This document shows, piece after piece, positions 23,797-33,717 of a stretch of 64,000 bases of DNA (positions are counted from its first letter, which is position 1; every line of letters begins with the position of its first letter). The notes beneath the pieces are model-generated. The model saw nothing but the letters and a program-made list of their open reading frames with translations, was not told the origin of the DNA and made no database searches. Both the position numbers and the translations under genes were made by a program. The stretch is from UBA6168 sp031426435 (GTDB lineage Bacteria; Bacteroidota; Bacteroidia; Chitinophagales; Saprospiraceae): contig JANPLH010000612.1 of assembly GCA_031426435.1 (NCBI GenBank), forward strand, positions 1-64,000. Direction: 5' to 3'.

Positions 23797-26337
23797 ATGA
23801 GAAGGTTCTGGACACTTTCGTTGCTATTGGCATTTTCTGCCTTGGCCTTCGGCCAAATACATAATCCCGTCAAATGGAGTTTTTCGTCAAAACAACTCAA
23901 CGACACGGAGTTCAACCTCGTGTTCACCGCCGATATTGAAGACGGCTGGTACGTCTATTCGCAGTACCTCGAAGGTGACGACGGGCCAGTGAAAACGAGC
24001 TTCACCTATGAAAAGGGCAGCCATTTCTCGCTCGTGGGAAAGAACGCCGAAAGCTCCAGCCATCGCAAGGAGATGAACGATCCCTTGTTCGACAACATGA
24101 AGGTCATCAAGTTCTCGGAGAAGGTCAGTTTTACCCAAAAAGTAAAGGCCACAGACCTTACTAAGCCCATCAGCGGCTACCTGGAGTTCATGACCTGCAA
24201 CAACGAGCGCTGCCTGCCGCCCACTGAAGTTGATTTTTCCTTTCAGTTAAAATCAAATACGAAACCTGCCGAGAACCCGACGGTTGCGCCAGCAACAGAA
24301 AAGGACAAGAATCCCACGCCGGCCATTGCTCCGCCAACCATCCAGCCATTGCCAGAATCAGCCATTTCTGGTGGAAATGGCATGGAAAACCCCGTTTCAT
24401 GGACTGCCAACGTGCAGAAAACTGGCGAAAACGAGTTTATCATCAACTTCAAGGCAACAGTGGAGAAAGGCTGGGCCATCTACTCCCTATTTGTAAAAGA
24501 GGGCGGGCCACTGCCTACGGAACTGACATTTGCCACGGATGAAAACCTAAAAACCGTTGGCAAGCCAACAGAAACCAGCAGCCATAAAATCGAGGAGAAG
24601 GACCCCATATTTAAGATGAGGGTCACCAAGTTTAAGGAAGAAGTGACGTTCAGTCAAAGGATTTCGGCCAAAGACCCGTCCAAGCCGGTGGAGGGCATGA
24701 TTTCTTACATGTCTTGCAACGATGAGCGCTGCGTACCGCTTGATGTGTCTTTCCAACTTGATTTGGCTGGGCTAAATGTGAAAATTGGCAATGACATTGG
24801 AGGCACAGCCCCAGCCGCAGTGCTGACAACCGACTCCATTGTCTATCTCGGCGACTGCAAGTTCAGCCTTGACCGCTCGCAAGTGGCCGACTGCGGCGAG
24901 GAAAAAGAGGACAGGAGCGGTCTTTGGAAAATCTTCATCCTCGGTTTCCTTGGCGGCTTGGCGGCGCTGTTCACCCCCTGCGTGTTCCCGATGGTGCCGC
25001 TCACGGTCAGCTTTTTTACCAAAAGCAACCAATCGAAGAAAAAGGGCTTCCAGAACGCTGCACTATACGGCTTTTTCATCTTGGCGGTGTATGTGCTGTT
25101 CAGCCTACCCTTTCATGTGCTGGATTCCGTCAGCCCCGACATCCTGAGCGATTTCTCGACGAACCCGACCATCAACATCGTTTTCTTCCTGATTTTCCTT
25201 GTGTTCGCCATCTCGTTTTTTGGCTATTTTGAAATAACGCTGCCCGAATCCTGGTCGAACAGATCGGCCAATGCAGAGGGCGTGGGCGGCATCCTGGGCA
25301 TCTTTTTCATGGCCCTTACGCTGGTGCTGGTGTCGTTCTCCTGCACAGGCCCCATCCTCGGTTCGCTGCTCGGCACCGTGCTCGACTCCGATGCTGGTGC
25401 GATGCAACTCACGGCTGGCATGGCGGGCTTCGGAGTTGCTTTGGGCCTTCCCTTTGGCCTGTTCGCTGCCTTCCCCAACTGGCTCAAGGCGCTGCCAAAA
25501 TCCGGTGGCTGGATGACCACTGTGAAGGTCGTGCTGGGCTTCCTCGAACTTGCCTTGGCGCTCAAGTTCCTCTCCAACGCTGACCTTGTGAAGCACTGGG
25601 GCATCCTGAAAATGGAGGTATTCCTTGTCCTTTGGATTGTGATTTTCCTTGGCTTGGGCATTTATCTTTTGGGCAAAATCAGGTTCCCGCATGATACGCC
25701 TGTTTCGTTGAAGCAACTCTCGCCCGTGCGCTGGGTACTCGCCATCCTGTCGTTCCTGTTTGTTGGCTACCTGGCCACCGGCCTGCGTTATGATGAAAAG
25801 GAAGGCTCACTGCATACCCTGTCACTGCTCAGTGGCGTGGTGCCGCCCACTTGCTACAGCATCTGGTACCCCTGCGATTGCCCACAAAATGTGTATTGCT
25901 TCAAGGATTTCTGCGAGGGCCTCGAAGTGGCTCGCAAGGAGAACAAGCCCATCATGATTGACTTCACTGGCCATGCTTGTGCCAACTGCCGCCGCATGGA
26001 AGCGGAGGTTTGGCCACAAAAAGGCGTACATGAATACCTACGGGATTCGTTTGTGGTCATTTCATTGTATGTGGATGAAAAGATTGATTTGCCGGAGGCA
26101 GAACAAAAATCAATGCCCATGAAGAGCGGCGGTACCAAGCGCCTGCGCAACTTCGGCCACAAATGGGCTTATTTCCAAACGGAGAACTTCAACGACAACT
26201 CGCAGCCGCAATATGTGCTACTTTCCAATGACGGCAAGCTGCTCAATAAGCCGGTTTCGGGTATGCAAAAAGTGGGTGATTATGAGGACTGGATTAAATG
26301 CGGTTATGAGCAGAATAAGAGACTGAATGGGAAGTGA
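23797..26337 (+). CDS. dsbD: Protein-disulfide reductase DsbD with two N-terminal alpha domains
   Basis: The ATG before RRFWTLSLLLAFSALAFGQ gives a signal peptide. Two tandem DsbD-alpha domains follow (about 20-140 with TCNNERCLPP and about 195-320 with SCNDERCVPL), then eight or so membrane helices (380-670) holding the two membrane redox cysteines (FTPCVFPM and FSCTGPILG), and a thioredoxin-like domain with CANC (about 725-846). A cysteine-rich linker, typical of Bacteroidota DsbD, precedes the thioredoxin part. It moves electrons from cytosolic thioredoxin to periplasmic thiol proteins, including cytochrome c maturation partners. The second alpha domain is a duplication compared with E. 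coli DsbD. Confidence 0.95.
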   Translation: MRRFWTLSLLLAFSALAFGQIHNPVKWSFSSKQLNDTEFNLVFTADIEDGWYVYSQYLEGDDGPVKTSFTYEKGSHFSLVGKNAESSSHRKEMNDPLFDNMKVIKFSEKVSFTQKVKATDLTKPISGYLEFMTCNNERCLPPTEVDFSFQLKSNTKPAENPTVAPATEKDKNPTPAIAPPTIQPLPESAISGGNGMENPVSWTANVQKTGENEFIINFKATVEKGWAIYSLFVKEGGPLPTELTFATDENLKTVGKPTETSSHKIEEKDPIFKMRVTKFKEEVTFSQRISAKDPSKPVEGMISYMSCNDERCVPLDVSFQLDLAGLNVKIGNDIGGTAPAAVLTTDSIVYLGDCKFSLDRSQVADCGEEKEDRSGLWKIFILGFLGGLAALFTPCVFPMVPLTVSFFTKSNQSKKKGFQNAALYGFFILAVYVLFSLPFHVLDSVSPDILSDFSTNPTINIVFFLIFLVFAISFFGYFEITLPESWSNRSANAEGVGGILGIFFMALTLVLVSFSCTGPILGSLLGTVLDSDAGAMQLTAGMAGFGVALGLPFGLFAAFPNWLKALPKSGGWMTTVKVVLGFLELALALKFLSNADLVKHWGILKMEVFLVLWIVIFLGLGIYLLGKIRFPHDTPVSLKQLSPVRWVLAILSFLFVGYLATGLRYDEKEGSLHTLSLLSGVVPPTCYSIWYPCDCPQNVYCFKDFCEGLEVARKENKPIMIDFTGHACANCRRMEAEVWPQKGVHEYLRDSFVVISLYVDEKIDLPEAEQKSMPMKSGGTKRLRNFGHKWAYFQTENFNDNSQPQYVLLSNDGKLLNKPVSGMQKVGDYEDWIKCGYEQNKRLNGK

Positions 26338-26362
26338 ATGAAGCCGATTTAAGGCAATTTAT

Positions 26363-26494
26363 TTGATTTAAGATATAAGATTTAAGACGTAGGATTTAAG
26401 ATTTATTGGCGATTTGGAAAATGTCATATTTGAGGTTTCGAGCAGTCGCCCCCAATCTAAAATCTTATATCGTCTATCTTATATCTTAAATCAA
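26363..26494. repeat. Inverted repeat of GATATAAGATTTAAGA words (family copy 1)
   Basis: Left arm 26363-26402 and right arm 26456-26494 contain the words TTTAAGATATAAGAT and their complement ATCTTATATCGTCTATCTT. The same word set recurs at 45598-45680, 50443-50520 and 51748-51915. It lies between convergent dsbD and recX. Confidence 0.85.
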
Positions 26495-26528
26495 AACACC
26501 AGTATTTGCAGGCGAAGCGAGCATTAAC

Positions 26529-27086
26529 CTACCCAAAATTTTTCAATAATTCCCATACAATTTCCCCCTCGAATCCCCTCGACATGGCATACTGTGCCAG
26601 CTTTCCTTTTCGGGCAAAATCGTTTTCTTCACCAATATGTGCGGCCCGTTTTTCCAATACTTCCCTCAATGTTTTAAGGTAGTCCTGCTCGCTGATTTCT
26701 TCCATCGCCTTGCGTATGCAGTAGTCGGAGATGTCCCGCAGCTTCAGTTCTTGTCGGATGCGGGTGCGGCCCCATTGCTTCATGCGAAACTTGCCCCGTG
26801 CGAAGGAACGGGAGAAGCGCTCCTCGTCCAAGAACTTTTCTTCAATAAGGCTGGCCATTACGTCCTCCAAGTCCTGGCCGTAACAGCACAATTCAATGAG
26901 TTTGCCGCGCACTTCTTGGTGGCAGCGGTCTTGGTAGGCGCAGTAGCGTTGCAGCTTGATTAGTGCCTCGGCCTTGGAGGTGTATTTTTTGGCGGGCTTC
27001 TTTTCCACTTTTTTAAAAACAGGTAGTTTCACCGCCAAAGATGGTGTTTTTTTTATTTCAACGGCAGCATTGAAGCGCAACCTCAT
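26529..27086 (-). CDS. recX: RecX-family regulatory protein
   Basis: The RecX three-helix repeats are visible: ALIKLQRYCAYQDRCHQEVRGKL, LIEEKFLDEERFSRSFARGKFRMKQWGRTRIRQEL, and a degenerate third unit up to LLKNFG. RecX binds RecA and limits filament growth during DNA repair. The start is placed at the ATG before RLRFNAAV; the frame is open to a TTG at 27164 but that overlaps the divergent glycosyltransferase start. The N-terminal 40 residues are lysine-rich and not conserved. recA is not in this window. Confidence 0.88.
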   Translation of the reverse strand: MRLRFNAAVEIKKTPSLAVKLPVFKKVEKKPAKKYTSKAEALIKLQRYCAYQDRCHQEVRGKLIELCCYGQDLEDVMASLIEEKFLDEERFSRSFARGKFRMKQWGRTRIRQELKLRDISDYCIRKAMEEISEQDYLKTLREVLEKRAAHIGEENDFARKGKLAQYAMSRGFEGEIVWELLKNFG

Positions 27087-27163
27087 CCGACTTGGCGCAA
27101 ATAAATTTTCATGTTCCAATGCAGCGTACCCTTGCGTAAACGCATTACTGAGACAATTAAACA

Positions 27164-28753
27164 ATGCCCAACACTATGACAACCCCAAATCTTGGCTCCC
27201 TTTCAGCGAAAACCCTCCTCTTGGTGCTATTGGCGGTATTGGTGCGCATGCCCGCCCTCATTTCTCCAAAAGCAATTGATGACGAACGAATCTACTCGGT
27301 GGTTGGGATTGAGATGCTCCATGGCGAATTGATGTACCAAGATGCCATTGAGCGGAAGCCCCCCTTGCTTTTCTGGACTTATGAGGCCATTCTTGGTATC
27401 GGTGGCGACTACAATTGGCATTTCCTGCACTTCGCTGGGCTGTTGTGGATTTTGCTAACCATGTGGGGCATTTACAAACTGGCCAAGCTGCTATTCGATA
27501 AAGACTCGGGCCTTGTAGCGGCGATGTTCTATGGCGTTTTTGTGGGCTGGGCCTTTTGGGGCAATCTGGCCATGAACGGTGAGGTGCTTATGAACCTGCC
27601 CATTGCCTGGGGCATCTATTTTGTGCTAAAAAACAGCCGTTCTTTCCGGGTATTGGAATTGTTTTTTGCAGGGGTGCTGCTTTGTTGCGCCTTCCTGCTA
27701 AAGCAGCCTGCCGCCATCATGGCAATACCCTTGGGGCTTTACCTTTTATCGCCCGGTTATCGGCACAAAATGCAGGCAATATGGCTGGTTTCTTTCCTCC
27801 ATGCGGGTGTTCTGACCATTGGGTTCTTTAGTTGCTTGGCGGTGGTGGCAGCCATATTGCATGCGCAGGGCATCCTCGATGCAGCATTCTATTGGACGAT
27901 AAGTGACCACGACATACCGCATGGCTTGTTTGACCCTGTTTTTTGGACACGTGGCATCGGCATGACCTTCGCCTTTATCGGTTCCTGTGGGGTGCTGGTA
28001 GTGGGTACCGTCGCAGCCCTTAAAATGGGCAATAAAAAAGAATGGGGCCTCTGGGAAGGCAAACGCCCTGAATTTTGGGCCATGACGAACCTGCTTATTG
28101 CGGCGATTATTGGCCTATCGCAGGCGGGCAGGTTTTACCCCCATTATTATATCCAATTGGTGCCAATATTATGCATTTTAGCTGCACCAGTTTATAGTGC
28201 AATATGGACAAAAAGAAAGGATTTTAATTTTTGGCTTTTTAAAGAAAGCATCAGTAAAATATGGCTGACCGCAACCATTGTCGCCTTTTTAATTGTACAT
28301 TCAATTGGATTAATAAACCATTGGGCGAATTCAGAAACTGGGGATTATCTGTTGGCGAATTCACGGCCCGATTATGAGGTATTTATTTGGGGACAAAGCT
28401 CCAACCTTTACATAGATGCTCAACGCCGGGCAGCAACCCGCTATGTGGCTACATTTCCATTGACAGGGTATATATTTGGAAGCCCCCTGAGCTGGGATAC
28501 CAGCTACGATACCTCGCACAGAATTTTACCGGGTGCTTGGGAAAACCTTAAACTCGATTTTATTAAAAAAATGCCGGAATACATCATTGACAACGATGCA
28601 GCGAGGGCGGTACCACGCTACCCCATTGCGCAGTTCCCATATTTTGATGCTATTGTCACTAATTGCTATGAGCAAGAAATAAAGACAAAAGACGGCGTAA
28701 TCTATAAAAGAAAAAGCGGTGATTGCCCGCAATTAAATCATCCAGTGCGATGA
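27164..28753 (+). CDS. GT39/ArnT-like membrane glycosyltransferase
   Basis: A polytopic protein of 529 residues with about eleven hydrophobic segments. The first loop has the family pattern: a conserved acidic residue in DDERIYSVVGIEM and then ERKPPLLFWTYE (P-P-L-xxW). These belong to the dolichol-/undecaprenyl-phosphate sugar transferase superfamily (PMT_2, GT39/GT83). It should transfer a sugar from a polyprenyl-phosphate carrier onto a lipid or protein at the outer face of the inner membrane. The second half is noticeably more AT-rich. The following GtrA-family gene may supply the lipid-linked sugar flippase. Confidence 0.85.
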   Translation: MPNTMTTPNLGSLSAKTLLLVLLAVLVRMPALISPKAIDDERIYSVVGIEMLHGELMYQDAIERKPPLLFWTYEAILGIGGDYNWHFLHFAGLLWILLTMWGIYKLAKLLFDKDSGLVAAMFYGVFVGWAFWGNLAMNGEVLMNLPIAWGIYFVLKNSRSFRVLELFFAGVLLCCAFLLKQPAAIMAIPLGLYLLSPGYRHKMQAIWLVSFLHAGVLTIGFFSCLAVVAAILHAQGILDAAFYWTISDHDIPHGLFDPVFWTRGIGMTFAFIGSCGVLVVGTVAALKMGNKKEWGLWEGKRPEFWAMTNLLIAAIIGLSQAGRFYPHYYIQLVPILCILAAPVYSAIWTKRKDFNFWLFKESISKIWLTATIVAFLIVHSIGLINHWANSETGDYLLANSRPDYEVFIWGQSSNLYIDAQRRAATRYVATFPLTGYIFGSPLSWDTSYDTSHRILPGAWENLKLDFIKKMPEYIIDNDAARAVPRYPIAQFPYFDAIVTNCYEQEIKTKDGVIYKRKSGDCPQLNHPVR

Positions 28754-29034
28754 CTTTTATTATACTGCGCACTAATAGATTTTGTGTAAAATTGCTATTG
28801 GCCCAATGTCATCAACTTAGCGAGATATGTTTGTTTGATGGGACACAGATTTGAAAGATTTAACGGATTAACACAGATTAAATCAGTGAAAATCAGTTAA
28901 ATTTTTCAAATCTGCGTCCCATCAAATCTTGCTCAATCTTAAGTTGACGCTATTAGACCGTTGGCCAATAGCCAACAGCCAATAGCCAAGGAACACCATA
29001 TCTCGACCTTTAAGAATCTATTATAAAATAAACA
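28754..29034. repeat. Repeat-filled spacer with a 31-bp inverted repeat
   Basis: Arms 28834-28864 and 28896-28926 pair over 31 bp with two mismatches (words GATGGGACACAGATTTGAAAG). A shorter cluster of TTGGCCAATAGCCAACAGCC words lies at 28959-28988 and belongs to the family also seen at 22993. No gene is visible in this stretch. Confidence 0.8.
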
Positions 29035-29442
29035 ATGGAATTCAATCAAATCAAAGCCACCGTACTGGCGCTTAAATTTATCAAATTTGGCATTGTTGGC
29101 TTCTCCGGCCTACTGGTGGACTTTGGGTTGACCTGGATTTGCAAGGAGCAGCTAAAGCTCCAGAAATACCTGTCTAATAGCATTGGCTTCGTGGCGGCAG
29201 CCAGTAGCAACTACTATCTCAACCGTATCTGGACGTTCGAGAGCCATAACCCGCAGGTCGTGGAACAGTACGCCAAGTTCCTGATGGTGTCCCTAATCGG
29301 CTTGGGCTTGAACAACTTGCTGATTTATATCCTACACGAGCAAAAAGGCTATAATTTCTATGGCTCGAAACTGGTGGCCATCGGTTTCGTGATGCTCTGG
29401 AATTTTACAGCAAACTACTTTTTCACCTTCTGGACAGCATAG
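29035..29442 (+). CDS. GtrA-family membrane protein
   Basis: This 135-residue protein has four membrane helices and the family's opening FIKFGIVGFSGLLVDFGLTWI and closing segment KLVAIGFVMLWNFTANYFFTF. GtrA proteins are thought to flip undecaprenyl-phosphate-linked sugars across the inner membrane or assist glycosyltransferases. Its place 280 bp after the GT39-type gene supports such a partnership. Confidence 0.88.
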   Translation: MEFNQIKATVLALKFIKFGIVGFSGLLVDFGLTWICKEQLKLQKYLSNSIGFVAAASSNYYLNRIWTFESHNPQVVEQYAKFLMVSLIGLGLNNLLIYILHEQKGYNFYGSKLVAIGFVMLWNFTANYFFTFWTA

Positions 29443-29476
29443 GTGCTACCCCTCGCCAATAATATGCTGGCCTTTT

Positions 29477-30580
29477 TTACTCCAAAGGCAGCCTCGAGGC
29501 CGCCACCACATCCTCGATGGCGTGGACGACATTGGTGATTTCCCAGGCATCGGCAGAAGTGACGACGCCCCGGATGAGGTCCACGTACATGACGGGCAGG
29601 CCGTTGTTCACAAAATCATAGATTTCCATTTCCACGAAGTCGCCATTGACCGTATTGCGCAAGCCGAACTTGCGGATGGTCAGCTCGCTGGGGCGGTTTT
29701 TGGAATACACAAAATCGTATTCAATCAATATTTGGTACCGTTGGAAGGGCTTCAAAAATACATAGCGGGCGCTCCTGTCAGGTTTGAAATCAATGGTAAG
29801 TGCACCATCTACCCCATTGCCCTGGCGCACCGCCCGGTGGTGTATTTGTTTGTTGGTACTGATGACCGAGTCGTGCTGTTCGGCGTTTTTGTTGCTGAAC
29901 AAGAACAATTTTGAAAAGGCATTGGACGCCACGGACTGCAAGCGGTGGCGCAGCGAAAGGTCGAGCCAGAAAAGGTCGTAGTCGGTATCGAACTGCGAAT
30001 CGGCCCCGACGATGACGTTGACGGAGTCCCGGTTGAACCATGACTTCATGGCCACCCTGCGCTGGTTGCGGGCGTGCAACTGCATCAGGTAGTCGTTCAA
30101 AGGCTGAAAAACGTTGCCGATTTTTTGGGCGTTTGGCCCTTCAACGGTAAGCTGCAAAGTGTACTCGCCCTTTTCGTTGGCCACCAATTCGCCGGAGGCA
30201 TGTGCCTCGTCGGTACTGTTGCGGTCTTGCCACCAGAGGTCGGCCCGGCACCTGGAATCGAAGTACATCAGCTCCAGCCGCCCGACGAACTGGCTATCGG
30301 GGATGATAAAGGTAGCCCTGGTGCTGCGGCCAATGTATTCATGCCAAACAACGAGGTCGGAGCCGCCCGTGACAAATAGCTCATCGGCGGTATTGGCGGT
30401 ATCGAGGAAAAGCAGGGCTATGCCGGAGAGGTAGGTATTGGTTCCTTGCCGCTCGGCCCTTACGGTCGGTTTGCCCGGGTTGTTGAGAAAAACGGGCACG
30501 GCCAGTTGTGGTTTGAAAGGGGACTGTGCAAACAAGGGCAGGGTCAGATAAAGGGCAGCAGCAATTATAAAATATTTCAT
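29477..30580 (-). CDS. Secreted protein of unknown function
   Basis: The ATG before KYFIIAAALYLTLPLFAQ gives a clear signal peptide; a longer upstream frame lacks one. The remaining 345 residues are beta-rich with no repeat or catalytic motif that I recognise. A segment VNGDFVEMEIYDFVNNGLPVMYVDLIRG precedes a helical end (VVHAIEDVVAASRLPLE). No membrane helix or sorting domain is visible. It converges with GtrA and diverges from the M12-like peptidase. Confidence 0.65.
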   Translation of the reverse strand: MKYFIIAAALYLTLPLFAQSPFKPQLAVPVFLNNPGKPTVRAERQGTNTYLSGIALLFLDTANTADELFVTGGSDLVVWHEYIGRSTRATFIIPDSQFVGRLELMYFDSRCRADLWWQDRNSTDEAHASGELVANEKGEYTLQLTVEGPNAQKIGNVFQPLNDYLMQLHARNQRRVAMKSWFNRDSVNVIVGADSQFDTDYDLFWLDLSLRHRLQSVASNAFSKLFLFSNKNAEQHDSVISTNKQIHHRAVRQGNGVDGALTIDFKPDRSARYVFLKPFQRYQILIEYDFVYSKNRPSELTIRKFGLRNTVNGDFVEMEIYDFVNNGLPVMYVDLIRGVVTSADAWEITNVVHAIEDVVAASRLPLE

Positions 30581-30871
30581 TTTCGGGCTAAAGTGTTTTG
30601 GTAATCGGTTCAACATGGCCTTGGGGGCGGGGCGAATGTAAGGAAAGATGGAACAGTAGGGGTTTTGAAAATTGACAATCAGCAAATCTTAGATGGTTTC
30701 TCAAGATTTTCGGAAGCGCATTTAAATTTTAAAAGGGGTTTAAACATTTGTTGAATTATCCAGTTTTACCGAAAATCACCTATTTCCCTGCCATTAAATT
30801 ATCTTTTAACCATGAAATCTAACCTGCGACAAACCTGCCGGTAGATTTTCCATTCAAACAGTATTATCCGT
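30581..30871. other. Divergent spacer between unknown secreted protein and metallopeptidase
   Basis: About 290 bp, AT-rich. TATCTTTT at about 30810 resembles a -7 box for the plus-strand gene, but no good TTG element is paired with it. No gene or repeat family is seen. Confidence 0.4.
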
Positions 30872-33145
30872 ATGAAAACTTATGCCATTACCATAGGGCT
30901 ACTGCTTATGGCAGTCACCCTTTTTTGCCAAACGCCGTCCACAGTCTCACGTCGGGTGCTGGAAGCAAAAGCAGCCAAAGCTAAATTTCAAACCGTTCAA
31001 TTATTTGATAATGTTGGTGAGGCAAAATACAACAAAAACCTCAAAAATGCCCTGAAAGGTGGTCAAATGCTCAATTTGAAAACCAAAGAACTCAAGTTGT
31101 TGTATGCCTCAAAGCCCAACAGCTTGACCTTGGAATTGCCCAGTGCACAAAAAAGTGCCATGCGATTGGAATTGGTTCGGCACGACCTGCTGACCAGTGA
31201 TTTTTCGGTAAGGGACAATAAAAGCAAAGGCAAACTGAAGTACCAGCCGGGGGTGTTCTATCATGGCATCGTGCAGGGTTCCAACAATTCCGTGGCAGCT
31301 ATTTCTATTTTTGAGAATGAAGTAATAGGGGTAGTCAGCGATGCAGCGGAAGGTCAAATGACCTTGGGAAAAGCAGGGGAGTCCGCCAAAAGCACCAACT
31401 ATGTTTTTTACCGTCAACAGGAATTGATACAAGCACCAGGCTTTTCATGTGAGGCAATAAATACGCCCGGCAGCAAGCCAAGCGAACCCACTAAGGATGG
31501 CAACTCCAAAGTGCTGGCAAAATGCGTAAGAGCTTACCTTGAATGTGACTATGATTTGGTCAATGAAAAGGGTGGGGCAACAGGCGCTGTCAATTACATA
31601 ACAGGCCTCATGAACATGGTCTCTACTTTGTACCTAAATGATGCGATTACGCTGAATGTGTCAGAGATTTTTACCTGGACAACACCAGATACCTACCCCA
31701 CCAACAGTAGTTCCAGTGTGCTCACAGCCTTCAAGGCAGCCCGCCCGACGTACAATGGCAACATCGCCCACTTGATAAGCCGGGGAGCTCCAACCAACGC
31801 AGGCATTGCATACGTTGATGCCCTTTGTACCGCTTATGCTTATGGATATAGCTCCATCGCAAGCACGTATGCTACCGTGCCAACTTATTCCTGGTCAGTA
31901 GGAGTGCTGGCACATGAAATGGGCCATAACCTTGGGTCCCCGCACACCCATGCATGTGTCTGGAATGGCAACAATACCGCCATAGACGGCTGTGGCCCCC
32001 AAATTGGGTCGAACGAAGGTTGCACGGGCCCCATTCCTGTCAAAGGCACCATCATGAGCTATTGTCACATGGTGAATGGTGTCGGCATTGATTTTAACCT
32101 TGGATTTGGCCCGCAGCCTGGCGATCGCATTCGGGGAGAAGTAAATGCAGCGACTTGCCTAACAACCTGTGGTTCAAGCGGCGGCTGCTCCCTGACGGTT
32201 ACTTTATCGGGTGGCACCAGCATTTGCAGTGCTGGCACTGGCATTGTCACTGCCACCTCCACTGGCACCGCTCCTTTTACCTATAGCTGGTCGAACGGAG
32301 GCACCACACAAACCATCAGCGGGCTATCAGCTGGCACCTATAATGTGACCATCACTGATGCAGCAGGTTGCATTGGCACGGGCAGCCGGACCATCACCCT
32401 TTCTGGATTGACATTGACGACTACTGTCACCAACGAAACCAGCGCTGGCGCCAAAAATGGCGCTATCAATTTGACGGTTGCTGGGGGTACGGCGCCTCAA
32501 ACCTATATATGGTCAAATGGCCCTACTACAGAAGATTTAGCAGGCCTGGCTGCCGGCACCTATACGGTCACCGTTACTTCCGCCAATGGTTGCACGGGCA
32601 TAAAAAGTGCGACAGTTACTACATCATCTTCCGGCGGGGGAGGCAGTTGTTTGCCTTTGGTCGCATTGCCACATTCCCAGAGCTTTGAGGGTAATATTGG
32701 AACGTGGACGCAAGACACCAACGATGGCATGGACTGGACGGTGAAATCCGGTACTACGCCAACCATCAATTCTGGGCCATCCGCCGCCAGTTTAGGCAGC
32801 TATTATCTATATACCGAAGCTACGGGCAATACTGGAAAACTTTCCCGCATTACCAGCCCCTGCTTCAACCTTGCTTCGGTTGTCAATCCCGTTATCCGGT
32901 TCAATTACCATATGTATGGTGCGCAAATGGGCAGCTTGAAACTGGAAATCAGCACCAATGCCGGAAGCACATGGACCTCAATATGGTCTTTAAGCGGCAA
33001 CCAAACCAATGTCTGGCGCACAGCGACAATTTCCTTGAGTAGCTATGCCACACAAACCGCTAAGTTCCGTTTTGTGGCCACCATTGGAGGTGACACCAGC
33101 GACAAGGCCATAGATGGCATAAACATTCGGTCAAATTCAAATTGA
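30872..33145 (+). CDS. Secreted M12-type (reprolysin-like) zinc metallopeptidase with SprB repeats
   Basis: A signal peptide (1-22) is followed by a propeptide-like region, then a peptidase domain (about 220-430) with the metzincin zinc motif HEMGHNLGSPHTH and a Met-turn MSYCHM. Two SprB-like repeats follow (about 445-515 and 520-595, each with GLSAGTYNVTITD- or GLAAGTYTVTVTS-like ends). The last 150 residues form a MAM-like beta-sandwich (LPHSQSFEGNIGTWTQ, VVNPVIRFNYHMYG). No typical sorting domain is found after it, so secretion by the type IX route is unsure. It is probably an extracellular or cell-surface protease. A terminator follows. Confidence 0.88.
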   Translation: MKTYAITIGLLLMAVTLFCQTPSTVSRRVLEAKAAKAKFQTVQLFDNVGEAKYNKNLKNALKGGQMLNLKTKELKLLYASKPNSLTLELPSAQKSAMRLELVRHDLLTSDFSVRDNKSKGKLKYQPGVFYHGIVQGSNNSVAAISIFENEVIGVVSDAAEGQMTLGKAGESAKSTNYVFYRQQELIQAPGFSCEAINTPGSKPSEPTKDGNSKVLAKCVRAYLECDYDLVNEKGGATGAVNYITGLMNMVSTLYLNDAITLNVSEIFTWTTPDTYPTNSSSSVLTAFKAARPTYNGNIAHLISRGAPTNAGIAYVDALCTAYAYGYSSIASTYATVPTYSWSVGVLAHEMGHNLGSPHTHACVWNGNNTAIDGCGPQIGSNEGCTGPIPVKGTIMSYCHMVNGVGIDFNLGFGPQPGDRIRGEVNAATCLTTCGSSGGCSLTVTLSGGTSICSAGTGIVTATSTGTAPFTYSWSNGGTTQTISGLSAGTYNVTITDAAGCIGTGSRTITLSGLTLTTTVTNETSAGAKNGAINLTVAGGTAPQTYIWSNGPTTEDLAGLAAGTYTVTVTSANGCTGIKSATVTTSSSGGGGSCLPLVALPHSQSFEGNIGTWTQDTNDGMDWTVKSGTTPTINSGPSAASLGSYYLYTEATGNTGKLSRITSPCFNLASVVNPVIRFNYHMYGAQMGSLKLEISTNAGSTWTSIWSLSGNQTNVWRTATISLSSYATQTAKFRFVATIGGDTSDKAIDGINIRSNSN

Positions 33146-33172
33146 GGTGACCGCCCTATTGAAATAGTACCT

Positions 33173-33222
33173 TAAAAAAGCGGCCCGTTGCATGTCAAAA
33201 CTGCAACGGGCAGCTTCATTTT
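33173..33222 (+). terminator. Terminator after the M12-like peptidase gene
   Basis: Stem GCCCGTTGCA (33183-33192) pairs with TGCAACGGGC (33202-33211), with A-rich sequence before and T-rich sequence after, so it could end transcripts in both directions. Confidence 0.7.
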
Positions 33223-33439
33223 TACCAAACCATATAAACCAAAAAAACATCAAACAAGCACACCATTCAGTTGTTGCAAGTGTTCCACCCTCCCAATCAA
33301 GCAGCGCCCTTGTAACTACAATAATCGCACAGTACCTTGCTTGAACTTTCGCTTTTTTGGATTGATTTGGCTGCTGCTGGAGTTGAAAACTGGTAGGCTT
33401 GTCACAACTGGTTACTTCATTCTTACAATCCAGTTCCCC

Positions 33440-33510
33440 CGCTGGCAACTGGTCTTCCCTTCACAATTAAAAAACCCAACGCTGGTTTCGCCCTCCGACC
33501 GGACACCAGT
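33440..33510. repeat. Dispersed repeat, copy A (GCTGGCAACTGGTCTTCC...)
   Basis: The element runs from GCTGGCAACTGGTCTTCCCT to CTCCGACCGGACACCAGT with an inverted ACTGGT/ACCAGT at its ends. The second copy is at 36096-36151 and is shorter in the middle. This looks like a small non-coding mobile or relic sequence. Confidence 0.6.
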
Positions 33511-33558
33511 ATCGTTTCGTCTCATATCTTTTTGGTAAAGATATGAGACGAAACGATA
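33510..33558. repeat. Perfect 22-bp hairpin with 5-nt loop
   Basis: Arm 33510-33531 (TATCGTTTCGTCTCATATCT plus TT) is matched without error by 33537-33558. It directly abuts copy A of the dispersed repeat. Confidence 0.9.
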
Positions 33559-33717
33559 GTAGGAACAAGTCAGGATACCTAATCCTGTCCCATATCTTTT
33601 CTAGCCCCAGCGGCGGGGCGCAATATGATAGCTTTCCTTGACAGGTTTCGCTCCGCTGGAGCTTAGGAGACTAGGTTAACCTGCATTGCTTATTACACAA
33701 CCCCCAACAGCCAACAG

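Larger units (their letters stand above)
33146..33717. other. Gene-free stretch rich in hairpins and a repeated element
   Basis: About 570 bp contain the terminator of the metallopeptidase gene, one copy of an approximately 60-bp dispersed repeat (33440-33510), a perfect 22-bp hairpin and a GC-rich remnant near 33605-33670. The open frames here lack any recognisable protein. Confidence 0.6.

Noticed and set aside
33605..33670. GC-rich remnant near the perfect hairpin as a tRNA or insertion-sequence end
   Set aside because: No cloverleaf and no transposase frame could be made out.
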